From Inonotus obliquus (taxonomy: Eukaryota > Basidiomycota > Agaricomycetes > Hymenochaetales > Hymenochaetaceae), in NCBI GenBank assembly GCA_032164295.1, contig JAJHTX010000007.1:62001-126000 (forward strand): 64,000 nucleotides of DNA, read 5' to 3'. Positions 27,368 to 39,068 of this stretch are shown piece after piece; positions within the stretch are counted from its first letter, which is position 1, and each line of letters starts with the position of its first letter. A program made the position numbers and the translations under genes. The notes under the pieces were generated by a model. The model was given only the letters and a program-made list of their open reading frames with translations. It did not search any database and was not told the origin of the DNA.

Positions 27368-28422
27368 TTACTGAGCGTAAGCAACGAAGCGGAAATACGC
27401 AGGGAGTATATGGACGACGGACAACCACACCTATAAGTGATAATGTTAAAATGTGGACGCTCACGAACGGTAAGCGTTGCCTACATTATAAAGATAATAG
27501 CTTCGTTGATCCCCCTTGATTGTCCTATATAGCATATATCGGGCGCCGACGCACAGCGCCAATGCATGAAGTGCCAACGATAGCGTCGTATTAAGCTTCC
27601 ACAGAACGGCGAGCCCCGACGTCCATGCCAGTATGCCTAGCATGAGCATCGGCCGGGCAATGGTTGGGGCAGCAATGGGCAACGTCTTCCGACCGATAAG
27701 CCGATCTCCTATGACGTCCTTGAAATCCTGGGCATGAATAGTCGTTACTTTGACGCTAGCACTACAAAGCAGTGAAATTATGCATATTCTATCCAATCTA
27801 TGCCGATTTTCACCTGCCAAAAGGAACGGGAGAGTAAAGATATGAGCGTCATAAGTAGAAAAGGTATGTATTCTGTCACTAACTGGCAATGAGGCATGCC
27901 CCAACCTCACAGGACATATATAGTGGAACGTTCAAGGCGTTCTTGATAAGCCAGTGGTTGGAGAATCCCATTTCATTATATAAGATTGTCGAGATGCATA
28001 GGGCAATACTAGCATAGACCGTCTGTATGCTGTAGAAGGCGGAGATAATCCAGCACACGGGCACAAGTGCCCAGCGTAGCAGCAGGGTGGATTGGAAAGT
28101 GATGCGTTTAGAGGGAAGGGGCCTGTCCGGTTTGTTATATTCGTCTTCCTCTGGCTTAAGTGTCTGATTTGACAAGTCGAAGCACAGGAGCTGAATCCAT
28201 ATCCAGAATAAGACATGAGGAAGGCGAGATAGAAAAGCAAGAGGCGTAGAGGCAACAACGAGTGATGTCTAGTAGTATTCAAACCCATCAGAGGATAGAG
28301 GTATGCTTGTTGTGAAGAACACGTACGACAGGGAGGATAACCGTCTTCATATTCGACTTTGTAAAGAGAAATAGTGTCCACAGGTGGTAGCACAATACAG
28401 ACAGTGCACTCGGGACAGACAT
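27368..28422 (-). CDS. UbiA-type prenyltransferase paralogue 2, intact
   Basis: Membrane prenyltransferase of the UbiA superfamily. Four exons: 28422-28327, 28268-27884, 27813-27485 and 27430-27368; 873 nt, 290 residues. Both Asp-rich motifs are complete: NQTLKPEEDEYNKPDRP, then IHAQDFKDVIGDRLIGRKTLP, which bind Mg-diphosphate in the family. Several hydrophobic helices lie between and after them, with the last segment VWLSVVHILPAYFRF restored by the final intron (donor AAT|GTAGGC). The start MSVPSALSVLCYHLW aligns with paralogue 1. It lies in opposite orientation to paralogue 1, with the GST and dsc3 genes between. The acceptor substrate cannot be told; ubiquinone synthesis is unlikely since that enzyme is a single conserved gene with a different sequence. 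Confidence 0.9.
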
Positions 28423-28746
28423 TATGAATGTTAGCTTGGAGTTAAGACAATATGGAGAGAGGGTTGATACCATTATCCAATAGGTCACCGCACCCTCTTA
28501 TACATGAACAAAATACCATGTATCATGCTGGGGATAAATCTTGCGGTCTCAGGCGCAACTAGTTCGATTTTGACTCCTGTGGTGTCGGTTGCACGGTCAA
28601 GACACGGTATGTACAATCTCGATCAGATACTAGACTGACAGAGGGATTCTATATGGAGCGATGCAATGGACGCAGCTAAGGAGTTTCCAGAGCTGGAATG
28701 ACTAAACGACGGCCGAAGCCGAAATAATCGCAACTCTTTGATCCAC
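28423..28746. other. Intergenic, 5' side of UbiA paralogue 2
   Basis: 324 bases between two minus-strand genes. A CCAAT word lies near 28476 on the plus strand; nothing else can be supported. Confidence 0.4.
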
Positions 28747-29396
28747 TCAATAACTCGTCACGACAAAGTAGAGCTCGCGGGCAAGCATGAATACAGCCCA
28801 CGCCAAGGCGCTCCAACGAATAACTCGTAACACAATTGGTAGATGTCGGTCTTCCTCGATGGTGAAATCACCTTCCGTGAGTGGCGTGCCGCCGAACAAG
28901 GGTGCGCGCTCAGTATTCCGCGGCTCGTACGATGCATTCACGACGCTCCGGTACGTGGAAAAGAAAGTGTCGCCTAAAAAAACAAATAGTGAATTAAATT
29001 AATTTCTGGTTTCAACGAGAATTAACAACTCACGCTTTCGCCTCCTTGCAGGTGCTGTTACTTGACTCACCGCATTGCGTGCGTGCGTGTCCATGCGTCT
29101 ATACGCATCCTTTCCAAACCAGACAGGAAGCATGAGAATGTGTGGCCATGCCCAGAGTACGAATAGGGCAAACGAAATCAGATACGGATGTTCGAGTGCT
29201 GTAAGTGAATAATAGTGTAGTGAGAAAGTTCACAGTGAATAAGTCGAAGGTGGGACGTACTCTCATTGTTAATGGACGCAGCGGTCCTCACCACCCAGTC
29301 CGCAAAGTCATGCCAGATTTCCTTCAAACCCCACTCCTTATCCATCACCATTTCACCGTCAAACGGAGGGACCGCTTCGACATCGATAGGAGACAT
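28747..29396 (-). CDS. Small membrane protein with two hydrophobic segments, unknown family
   Basis: Three exons: 29396-29261, 29198-29034 and 28973-28747; 528 nt, 175 residues. The acidic N-terminus (MSPIDVEAVPPFDGEM) is followed by an aromatic helix (WHDFADWVVRTAA), a first hydrophobic segment (LISFALFVLWAWPHILMLPV), a basic loop (GKDAYRRMDTHARNAV, PARRRK) and a second segment near the C-terminus (WSALAWAVFMLARELYFVV). Splice sites are consensus and phases agree, so the gene is probably real. I do not recognise the family. It could be an ER or mitochondrial membrane protein, but nothing in the sequence decides this. Confidence 0.7.
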
Positions 29397-30004
29397 GTTT
29401 GATCGAGGTTTCTTTCCACAGTAGACTTTATGTCCAGAGAAAGTTGCGTGAATAAGGCTTAAGTACCCCTAAACACGCCAAAAGCGCGTTCAGTTAATAG
29501 GACTCTACAGCTCCAAAAGTCTTCACAAACTTCAAATGATACACGTTTCCTACACAAGGCTAGCCGGGATGACGTATGATATCTAGATAACTCGATGTTA
29601 TGTATTATCCAGGCCAGGTATCATTTGAAGCTCATATCGAGAGAGGCAAGCAAGGTCAGGAGGCGCTAGCTACGTGAGCGAAGGTGTTCAAAAGCGAGTG
29701 CCAAGGAATTAAGTGTGGCGATCGGCGCTGATCGGCGCATCTGAGATCGACGCCGGTACTGGCAGAAGAACACAACTTGCAGTTTCTTCCATCCACCATT
29801 CAAGTAGACGATAATGAAGTGCTTCTTAGATTTAGACGACGTCTAGAAGGTCACCAAGCAGGGAGACGGAAAACATACAGTACCGAAATGACTCTGCAAC
29901 TCTGCACACACTGCTTCATGAAAATGATAATTCCAATCAGATATTCGAATAAGGCAGACATGCTTTATACATTTACTATATAGCTCATAGAGAGTTTCGC
30001 AAGT
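29397..30004. other. Intergenic, no gene recognised
   Basis: 608 bases between two minus-strand genes; contains the 5' region of the small membrane protein gene. No motif stands out. Confidence 0.5.
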
Positions 30005-32212
30005 TTAAGCAACTCCGTGGTTTCCGACACTGAGCCGCTTCATCACTTCGCCGGTTGGCACCGCTGCGAGACTCTTGAGCGACGTGAGGCCAAGTTCTTC
30101 GGACTTAATTTGAAGCGCCTGATGCAGGGTAGCATGTTTAGTATCAAGATCGTTGTGAGGGTTGAGACAGAAGCTCACCAGTGACTTTGACATGTATCGG
30201 CCACAGAAGAAGTCGCCAACGGCGTACCAAAGCTATTTGCAAGAACAAGTTAGCCTGAATCAACGGAAAGTATCGTGTATACGTACACCAGGATATCCGG
30301 AACGACAATAACATCCTTGAAGCTCTCCCTCTTCGTTGAGGCCCCATACTTTCTTCGTCTTATCGATGACCTCATCTCCAAGCAGTTTCCTCGCGCTATG
30401 TCGAATGTTGTGATACCCAGTCCTTTGACAAAAAGCCAATGTGAGTCGAATGCCTAAGACGAAAATTTGAAGGAACACGTACGCAAAGATTACCGTATCC
30501 GCTTCAAGCTCTGAACCATCTGTGAACACGACGCCGTTGGAAACGAAATGGTCAATCTCCACTCCGTTCCTGACCTTGACTCTACCGTCAATGATCATGT
30601 CCGCAACTCCGACATCAATCCCTGCGCATCTAATGAGAGCTAGTTTCAATGCAGACCGCTCAAGAATTCTACGCACAATATCCTGCAAGCAGATCAGGAC
30701 AAATTCGACTACAAAACATCACAACTGACCTGCGGCCCTCTCATATACCAAAATCTTGTTACCCGTACCATCCGGTCCATCTGACAGCTTGAGACCCTTC
30801 TTCTCTAGAGCTTCGTGCATTTCACGATCAAATTCCGTCGACAACTTGTTGGTCTTAATCAGAATCTTTCGGAGCTGACCGAGAGGCATTGCTGCGGCTC
30901 TGAAGTCGGTCACTTCAGGTGGAACGTTCTCTGGGAACACAACTGCCCATTCCTTGGCCTTCAATGCACCTGAGACGACGACGGTGGCCGAGCGTTGAAG
31001 CATCGTCACCTCCTTTGCACCCCGTGCAACCAAGTCTTGGCAAATATCGGCAGAAGTATTTCCCGCGCCGACGACGAGAACGCGTTGCCCTGTGAATGCA
31101 TGTCCGCCCTGATAGGCTGACGCGTGCATAATCGTTCCCTTTAAGTCCCCAGAAGAAGGTATTTCCGGCATGACGGGCTCCCCTGCCAGTCCTGTTGATA
31201 GTACAATGTGTTTCGGGTGCAGGACAACATCATTGCCATTCCTATTGACGATGACAGTCCATGTACCGCTCGATTCGTCGTACTTTGGACCTGGATGGAT
31301 CGTTGAAGACGTCCAGACGACCAAGTCCTGAGACTCTGCGTACTGCTCAATCCAGGCAGCGAGCTTATCCCGAGGTGTGAAAGTAGGCCAGTTATGTGGG
31401 AATGGTGCATAAAGAACTGTAGAGTAACAAGTCAGAACCAGAATAACGAACGAGAAGCATCACCTACAGTGGTGATGCGTCCTAGGCGTGTGCAAAGTCA
31501 GCATTGGATAGCGCTTCCGCCAGACGTCCCCGACGCGTGCAAATTTCTCGATGACTATAGTGCGTATATTCATCTGACGGAAGCGCGCGGCGACCTGAAG
31601 ACCAGACTGGCCGCCTCCGACTGTTCCTTAATTGAGATAGCCGCTCTGGAGGAATTAACAGAAAGATGACCCACCGATCAGAACCTGCGGGTCTGCCTCT
31701 TCCGCTGCATCTCGTTGAGCTTTCACCTCTCCCCACGATTTCGTGTGTCCTTCGTACAGGCCAAGTTCATGTCCAAGCTCTTCGTGACCTTTGATATCCA
31801 CAGCTTCGAGGAAAACCGTGATGGCTTTCAAAAGCCCATTGCCATCCGGTATGAGTCTTGAAAGGCCGCGCGCTCTTAGTAGGGGGGTCTCAAACGTGAA
31901 CGAAAACTCAACGCCCTCTCTCCCTGAGTAATCCGGTGCTTTGTACTTGGATACTGGCACGCCCGAGTTGTCGTCTAAAACGAGGGGGCCGATTTGCGTG
32001 CCAGGTAGGACTTCTTGAAGATAAGACGCAATCCTCGCGGGCCGCTCAAGGGAACGTGCTTCCCAGCCGAAAACTAGTGAATCCTTGAGCCATCCTTCTG
32101 ACAAAAACAACGACGCGGCGGCGTCTGCATCCTTCGTGATTAGGGAGTCGGAAAACTTGGAGAGCCAGTTCAGGGTAGTTTGCCGCGGCTCCTCAACTGC
32201 TTCGCCGTTCAT
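30005..32212 (-). CDS. Flavin monooxygenase with N-terminal SnoaL-like domain
   Basis: FAD/NADPH-dependent oxygenase. Eight exons: 32212-31675, 31620-31468, 31416-30730, 30677-30682 (6 nt), 30621-30483, 30422-30287, 30232-30179 and 30118-30005; 1827 nt, 608 residues. Residues about 5-165 resemble a SnoaL/NTF2-like fold often fused to fungal FMOs. The FAD motif VGGGQSG is rebuilt across intron 1. The NADPH motif is GAGNTSAD, and FATGY, typical of the FMO family, is rebuilt across the intron after 30483. The 6 nt exon GATATT yields GYWIDVG between introns of 47 and 55 nt; skipping it would keep the frame but remove two residues. Substrate unknown; it might hydroxylate a small metabolite or form a Baeyer-Villiger product. 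Confidence 0.9.
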
Positions 32213-33837
32213 GACAGTCTGATGGCAGATCGTTCGCAAGACAGATAGCTGCGTTGCAATTATCCGACTTCTGTACCAATACTATACAGCGGTCTCGTGG
32301 CCTTGGATTATAAGTTACGAAGGCTTCGGCGAGCATTTATAGTGCAACTTTCACATTCACCGGCAACACATTCTTGCGGATGAGTTTCCTTCATGCCGGC
32401 CCTCGTGTCGTAGACTTGGAGCGGAGAATAGTACAGCAGCGTGATCGGAGGCATGAGTGCTAAGTCGCGAGTTACATAATTATTATTATATAATCATAAT
32501 GAGCCGGAGAAGTCCCAGCGTTTTCTATCTCATCTTGTACGGAATCCATTGATTAGTTGTGCTCGACGATTAGGGCTCCGCACGCGGATCCGGTGGTTTA
32601 AGGTTCCTCGGAAAGTAAAACACTTTAATTAACTTTTATGGCAGCATCAGATAGACCTTCCTATGGGTTACTTACCATGCAATTTTGGAGAAGTAGAAAC
32701 AAGATGCCAGCGAGGTATGGAGTTAAACGTGTCCTTATAAGCAGCGCCAAAACCGGATAAGCTAAATCATTAAATCGGTTGTGCTGACATCAATTTTTGG
32801 GGTCACATGATAAAACTATGTCAAATCGAAAGATTGCTATTTTAGACGATTTTACAACCCCTAATATACTGTATATGGTATAAAATGGTCTCAGTACGAA
32901 TTTTTTAAGAAAATATCCGCGCGGATCCGCTATTTCCCGGATAAGATACGCGCGGAGCCCTATCGACGATGCAATACTCTAAATGAAATGGTGAGTCTCC
33001 CTGTATGGCGCTACGTGATCTCATCCATGGTACCCTACTAGGCTGAGGTTGGCCTGTTGGGCTCCATCAGCAACGTGCACAGAGGTATCTCTGCCTGCGA
33101 GCGAGGCATTGATAATCTGCTCTAACATTCAAGTACTGTACGCTTTCAGGACCAGTAGTTGGAAGCTACTCTTTGAGTTATACCTGTTCGATGTAAATAG
33201 GTACAAACAACGCGTCGCGCAGGTGACTTTAACGTCACGTGCACCTATTTTCACCAAGAACTGATGTTGTCCCCGCCGGTATCGGGACGCTCTAACCTCA
33301 GACAACGAGGCTCGTGTGATTGCAGTATTAATTAATTTCCTATATATTCGGATTTTGGTATAGCGAAAGGTAAACTCCAGTCAGCAATGGCGATGTTTCG
33401 GACGCTTTGTCAACATTAATATTTTCTCGAGGATAGGCTGAGAATTTACAGTCATCAATCTGATTCCCGCACAGTTTCTCATGTAATTTTGCTTCGTTCA
33501 ATGCTGCGCATATTTAAATCTCTCCAAGAAGGATAATGCCCGGCAAAGACGGACCGGTCTCTGAGAGTCTGAAAGAATAAAGAGAATCGCCTCATGCTTC
33601 ATACTGTGATATTTCTAGGCAGGCTGCTTATGAGAGTACTGCACAGATATTCTCAGCTTTCAAGTCACTCACTAGTACTGGATAGATAGGATTCAGTTTC
33701 CCCGCTCACTATTTCATGCGGGGATGGCACGTGACTGATTACGACTAATTAAAGGGCAGGAGCGCGTGAACCGAGGCTGTCATTGCTTGGCTCCAGTCAC
33801 GACGTTGTCGATAACGACAGCGGCGACGCCTTGCTCG
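32213..33837. other. AT-rich intergenic region with one MITE
   Basis: Apart from the element at 32571-32962 I see no gene. The region is more AT-rich than its flanks and the open frames in it are short (longest 71 codons at 33049-33264). Confidence 0.5.
32571..32962. mobile_element. hAT-like MITE with 8 bp target duplication
   Basis: A 392 bp non-coding element with 11 bp perfect terminal inverted repeats (TAGGGCTCCGC at the left, GCGGAGCCCTA at the right; 13 of the first 14 bases match). It is flanked by perfect 8 bp direct repeats TCGACGAT at 32563-32570 and 32963-32970. Eight-base duplications and ends starting with (C/T)AGGG are characteristic of the hAT superfamily. There is no transposase frame, so it is non-autonomous. 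The interior is AT-rich with GC-rich ends and carries CGGATCCG words near both ends. Intact repeats and duplication suggest a fairly recent insertion. Confidence 0.87.
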
Positions 33838-36272
33838 ATGTCCACAGCAGAATTCGATACAATTGCACTTACAATCTCGCAGTCATCAGCCTCCCACAAC
33901 CGCTCCCAATCAACCCTCGAACCTACCGTCGCTTCTGACCTCGCCTCATCCCCCCATAAGAGACCTGCTTCACCTGATCCAGACGAAGTGAGAAAGGATA
34001 GAAAGAGAAGGAAAGGAGAAATGAACGGTACTCGTGATACGCAGTCCCCTGTGCCTACGTCGAATGGCATCGATGGACAAGCTTTGGTCGACGACCTTTC
34101 CCAGGAGTTACAATGTGGCTGCTGTTCTGGACTAGTTTACAAGCCTGTTGTCGTCGTACCGTGCGATCACTTCTTTTGCGGAAGGTGAGCCAACTGTTCT
34201 CTGTACACATCCCGTCCTTATCGTCCCTCTGTAGCTGCTGCACTCTTTGGGTCAAGGTGAGTCCCCTGAAACGACGCTTGCGTGATCTGCCCTGACCCCT
34301 TACGTGTCACGATTCACAGAATGGCGGCACGAACTGTCCTGCATGTCGTACTGTATCTACTGCAGTCATTCCTTCTCGTCCGCTGCAAGCAATGGTGGAC
34401 GTACTCCTCAGAGCTGCGCCGCATCTTCAGCGATCCGAAAGAGAGCGCAACCAAGCCGATGAGATCTACCCTGTCTTACGTCCATTTAGAGTAATTTTTA
34501 ATCCAACAAAGAGGCGTTCTTCTTCTGACTGCAATTGCGATGCGTGTCTTAGATACCGGTGCCGAGAGAGTCTTCTCCGGAACCTGTTATCCCACCAAGC
34601 TCAGATTTTGTGCAACCTTGTCCGCATTGTGCTCCCAACAATACCTTCCAATGGACCTGCCCTCAGCCCATTTCGGACCCGGTCACCAACCCCGAGAATG
34701 CGTGGCGGGCCGATGCAGGAGCACCTCCAGGGCACGGCTACTGTGGCAACTGGTATGTTTCGTGCGTAGGCGTTGCGCATATAGTTCTGGCTAATAGATG
34801 TTAATAGCGAAGTACTCCTTGCACTGCGAGCCCCGTCAACGTCGCGCTGTGATTTGTGTCAGGTATCCTTCTGCGGAATAAACGTACAGAGCCGCTGTGT
34901 TGCTCTACCGATTACAACACAGAGCCCGCACGGCATGTCAGATATTGGTGATCTCATTCAGAGTCCTGAGATATACGAGTGTTTTGAAGGGAGCACAGTT
35001 GAAGTTGACCTTATGCTTGAATATTTAACGAGCCAACGACTCAGTCCGAAGCAGATCTACAGACAGGTAGGCGCACCATTGGTAAAAGGCAAACCGGTGC
35101 TGAAAAGGCACTTGTAGATCGCGGCGCATATACAATCGCAACCAGAAGGCTTTCGTCCCCTAATCGAGCAAGAGCTCTTCATGGAGATGCATGGTGTATC
35201 AGGTGGTATCGATCCTGATCCGAGTGCGCCACGTCGTCTAATATGTCGGCTTTGCGCGACGGAGGTATTTTTATATGGTCTCCGTGACTGGTGGATTCGC
35301 GAACGGCGAAAAGCAGTCAGCGAGGGTAAGCTTGTTCACCGAAGAGACTGTCCTGACGGTCCTTCGTGCAGCAATCTGGACGATCAAGGTTAGTGGTCCA
35401 TTATCTCTCATTAAGAACTCCTTCTGATTTGTCGCCCAGCACACGCTAAAGAATGTAAGATACGTCCGCTGACTCCCGCAGCTTCCAATACTGACCTCTT
35501 GATTTCTGAAGTTAATCATCTCATTGCTCCTGGAATATCCGATCCTGGTCCCCAAGCGAGCTCGTCCTCGTCCTCCTCTGACCCTCCGCCCGCTCCAGCA
35601 GCCAATGGGGGCATTGCATCACCGATAACGAGCTCCCTCTTTTTGCCTCCAATTTCCTCCGAATCTCCTCCTGCCGTTTCCGCCGATCTTCCAAGCATCT
35701 CGAATTTGGTTGCGGAACTGAGTCGGCCTCGCTTCAGCATACCAAACGATCTCTTTACTCGCCTTGGAACAGGGCACGATGGGGACCAAAGAGAACATGC
35801 GGAGCCACCTATTGATCTACATGCGAGACCTTCACCTCATAGAGACGTCGAGGAACAGCGGAACGGACTGGCCTCGCAGGTATTTGGAGACGACCTGCAT
35901 TTTTCGGAACCTTCATCGTCGCAGTCACGACGGGAAGTTGAAGCACACCTCGGACATAATTTTCTCGCGGATTACGGTAGCGAAACCGGATCAGAATTGG
36001 AAGATAGGAGGGAAAGCGGTGTTGCGGACGCTGATGCGCAATTTCAAGCATACTTCACGTCGGATGGAGATATACATAACATAAGGCGCGCGCAAAGTCC
36101 GTTGAAGATGGAGCATGAAATGGATGTTGAGATGCTGGACACAAGACCATTGCAACCACCATCTGGATCTACTTTTACTCCATTCCATTTCTATCCGCCA
36201 GGAGTCCCATATGGTCCACCGGAGACGAGTACACCACCCATGTCCGGCGCGTTCCCCGTTCATGTTGAATGA
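33838..36272 (+). CDS. CHFR-like RING E3 ubiquitin ligase
   Basis: Seven exons: 33838-34184, 34235-34256 (22 nt), 34320-34490, 34553-34752, 34808-35066, 35118-35388 and 35440-36272; 2103 nt, 700 residues. After a basic linker (KDRKRRK) comes a RING finger at residues about 98-140: CGCC, CDHFFC, CC, CPAC. A cysteine-rich region follows (CPHC, GYCGNC, CDLC, SFCG, CRLC), as in vertebrate CHFR, and then a long Ser/Pro-rich acidic tail. Unlike CHFR and S. pombe Dma1 I see no FHA domain in this model, so a mitotic checkpoint role is only inference. The 22 nt exon supplies two RING cysteines. The chosen ATG is the first in frame; an upstream exon remains possible. Confidence 0.85.
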
Positions 36273-36714
36273 GTAGTCACTGTATTTTTCTTGATGTTCT
36301 AGGGTGCAGATACAACGTATGAGACAGGTTTGTATTTCTTTTGCAGAACATGGTGTATTTCATACTTATTCGCCATATTGAGCACGCTCCTTTGTAAGTT
36401 AACGATTAGGATGTAACGATGTTAACGATTTCTGCTTGTCTGTCATGTATGTCTCTGCCTGTCCTTTACTCGTATTCGTGTATGTGTCGTCGTTCATGTA
36501 CACTTTCTGTCTTTCCGTTATGCTAGCTGTGCTATCTGTTTCGAATCCATTCTCTCTTTTTGCCTCTGAGCCACCTTGGCGGGCTCGGAACTCCGGACCG
36601 ATTGGCAAATCGGGATTTAATCAGTCCACGTGATTGGTGAATCATCTGCCACGTCAACTTTGTTATCAGATAAGATGTGAAGTCGCCCACCTTCTTCCCT
36701 CACCAGCCGCGAGT
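36273..36714. other. Intergenic, 5' side of the single-exon F-box gene
   Basis: 442 bases between two plus-strand genes; pyrimidine-rich around 36430-36550 and again just before the ATG. No gene seen. Confidence 0.5.
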
Positions 36715-38007
36715 ATGAGAGTGACGGAATTCCCACCAGAGTTGCTGAGGGAGATCATCAGGCTCTCTGTGGGTGCTCCGTCCAAGTACTCGCCTGGTGG
36801 AAGCAGGGTGTCCTTCCCTCCAATGATGTCCTTTGACTCTTATCGCGACTCCGGAGGAAAGACTTGTCCGCAAGAACAGTCAAGCGCGGCAGATGTACGC
36901 TATGTCGACAAGTTAACCGTGGCGTTGGTATGCCGATCCTTCTGGGCGATCGCGAACGAATTCCTGTATACTGCAGTGTCACTTTCGAAAGGTTCTCAAG
37001 CGATCAGTCTCGCACATGGCCTCACCGGTCATGCGACTCGCTGGAATCCCGCCCCGGGTTCGTGGGTGAGAGAGCTGGAAATCACATCCTACTTCGAGCT
37101 CGACGAATCGACTGTTCAGTCGCTCAAGTGCATCCTCGAATATTGTACACGACTCTCGGCTCTTCGGATTAGTGGTTCCTTTCTTGACAAACGACATCCC
37201 TCGGAAATAACACAGATCCTATCCGCGATTCCTCCTGGCCTCACACATTTCGAGTTTGATGCAATTAGCATGTTTTCTCGACGAGATAGAGAGCTAGCGC
37301 ATGCGGAGAATGGGTTATATCACGCACTTCAGAGGCTTTCGTCTTCCCTCCGCGTATTGAAGCTTCTCGCTTCACGATATTTATTCCTCTTCTCCGGTCG
37401 TTCCAACGTTCTAGTCGGGATAACCCACCTCGAACTATGTTTCTCTTCCCCAGACCTACAAATGATGTCGGATGCGTATGGAGATCCCTGCGTAGCGTCC
37501 TGGCCACTCGAATCGCTCACACATCTCACTCTTTCATTCGTTGCATTGAACCGTGACGACACTCCGGTCAATTTTATACTATCCTTGCCACCCCCGAGCT
37601 CCATGCTCTTCCCCATCAGCCGTCGAGTCACATTTCCGCTACATGAACTCCTAGCAGTCGCACCCAACTTACAGGAACTCGACTACCGTGCATTCTCACT
37701 GCACACCATCTGGCTGTGGCGCGAATGTTCCAGCACCTCACTACGCCACATTATCATACGCGCCGATGGAGTGAGCTATTCCGAGCTACACGGAGACCGC
37801 TTATTCGACTCGTTAAGGGAGCAAGTCATTCCACTAGCCGACAAGGAAGTATTCCCCGCCTTGCAGTCTATGACGGTCTTGACGACGCATCGATGTATTT
37901 CATTGGAGATTATTGCAAGGTCGCTTGGTGCTCTCAAAGCTTCCGGAGTTGATGTTCAACCGATGGTCGTCCCAGGAGCTTCAGATATCGATGGTTGGTT
38001 CTTCTGA
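36715..38007 (+). CDS. F-box protein with leucine-rich surface, single exon
   Basis: A 430-residue uninterrupted frame. It starts MRVTEFPPELLREIIRLSVG, an F-box-like helix pair, continued by KLTVALVCRSFWAIANEFLY. The rest has irregular leucine-rich segments (LRISGSFL, LTHFEFDAI, LRVLKLLASRY, ITHLELCF, LTHLTLSFVAL, LRHIIIRADG) as in many Agaricomycete F-box proteins that recruit substrates to SCF ligases. The lack of introns is unusual beside its intron-rich neighbours and may reflect family history or retroposition. The frame can be extended upstream to a GTG, but 36715 is the first ATG and the F-box begins right after it. Substrate unknown. Confidence 0.82.
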   Translation: MRVTEFPPELLREIIRLSVGAPSKYSPGGSRVSFPPMMSFDSYRDSGGKTCPQEQSSAADVRYVDKLTVALVCRSFWAIANEFLYTAVSLSKGSQAISLAHGLTGHATRWNPAPGSWVRELEITSYFELDESTVQSLKCILEYCTRLSALRISGSFLDKRHPSEITQILSAIPPGLTHFEFDAISMFSRRDRELAHAENGLYHALQRLSSSLRVLKLLASRYLFLFSGRSNVLVGITHLELCFSSPDLQMMSDAYGDPCVASWPLESLTHLTLSFVALNRDDTPVNFILSLPPPSSMLFPISRRVTFPLHELLAVAPNLQELDYRAFSLHTIWLWRECSSTSLRHIIIRADGVSYSELHGDRLFDSLREQVIPLADKEVFPALQSMTVLTTHRCISLEIIARSLGALKASGVDVQPMVVPGASDIDGWFF

Positions 38008-39068
38008 TGGTACAGATCTCGGCTCTCTAAAGTATTTGAGCTTGTCCAGCTGGAGTTCAGAATTCTCCTCTCTTGACGGTCCAATTTCCCCTAGATTTAT
38101 TCCACCCATACGGGCCATACCCTTTCTCGAATGATATTACCCTGAAACAGTATCCACTTCTCCCACTAGCGATACTTACCACTACCGTCCTACCTAATTC
38201 TGAATCCTATTCTCGTTATCCTTCTATCCATGTCCATCTCGACTACATTACTTTCCTCCCCATAGACGACATATGATAGGCAATAGAACATCCCGCTCCC
38301 TCTACCTTAATTTTGTCGTTTATACAATTTCCGACTAGTTGAGGTTTTCTCATTTCTAGCTTACCTTATTCGTTCATATTCTCATGGATTCTACGCGTCC
38401 AGCCCTTCATATTCTACCCATTATTATTTTCTAATAGTCAGTATTACCTGGAATGCATATGCGCTTGCGATAGAAGGTTCCTGTTAGGTAGCATCGGGTG
38501 TCAAGATGATCATGAGTGATGATGTAAGCTTTCGGCAGTTTCCGATGAGGTCAGCAATCATCGAGTGGCACAATACAATCACGTCTAATGGACCTCAACA
38601 GCAGCCATGTAGGACTACCTCTCTCCCATCACCTCCGAAGACCTATCGAGCCTTATTCTACAGCTTTTCTGTATGAAGGCACGAGCAGGTGACGTGCGAG
38701 CGAAAAATTCACAAGGCTAGGCGCTTGTGCTGTTCCTTTTCATATCGGCGGTGTCATCCAAGAGATGTACATGACTTCCGCAAGGTTGCACGTACTTTCT
38801 CTCTGCACTGATACAATGAATCCCATTCTGTCGCGGCATTGTCGGTTTGAGGACGTGCCAAAAGTAAATATACGGCATATCGAACATCATTTTATCGTAA
38901 AGAATTCAAATAACTCACGCCATGAGGTTGCGGGCAGGTCACATTGTGGTTTTTTGCTCCAGTATTAACAAGGACGCGCGTTGAATGATCCCAGCTTCTC
39001 ACCACCCACCCTCTCTCTGTCCCTCTTGGATACATCCCAGAAGCGATATATCTCACTCCAAAGAAACG
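38008..39068. other. Intergenic, no gene recognised
   Basis: Pyrimidine-rich 3' region of the F-box gene up to about 38450, then the 5' side of the STAND gene. Only short open frames. Confidence 0.5.
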
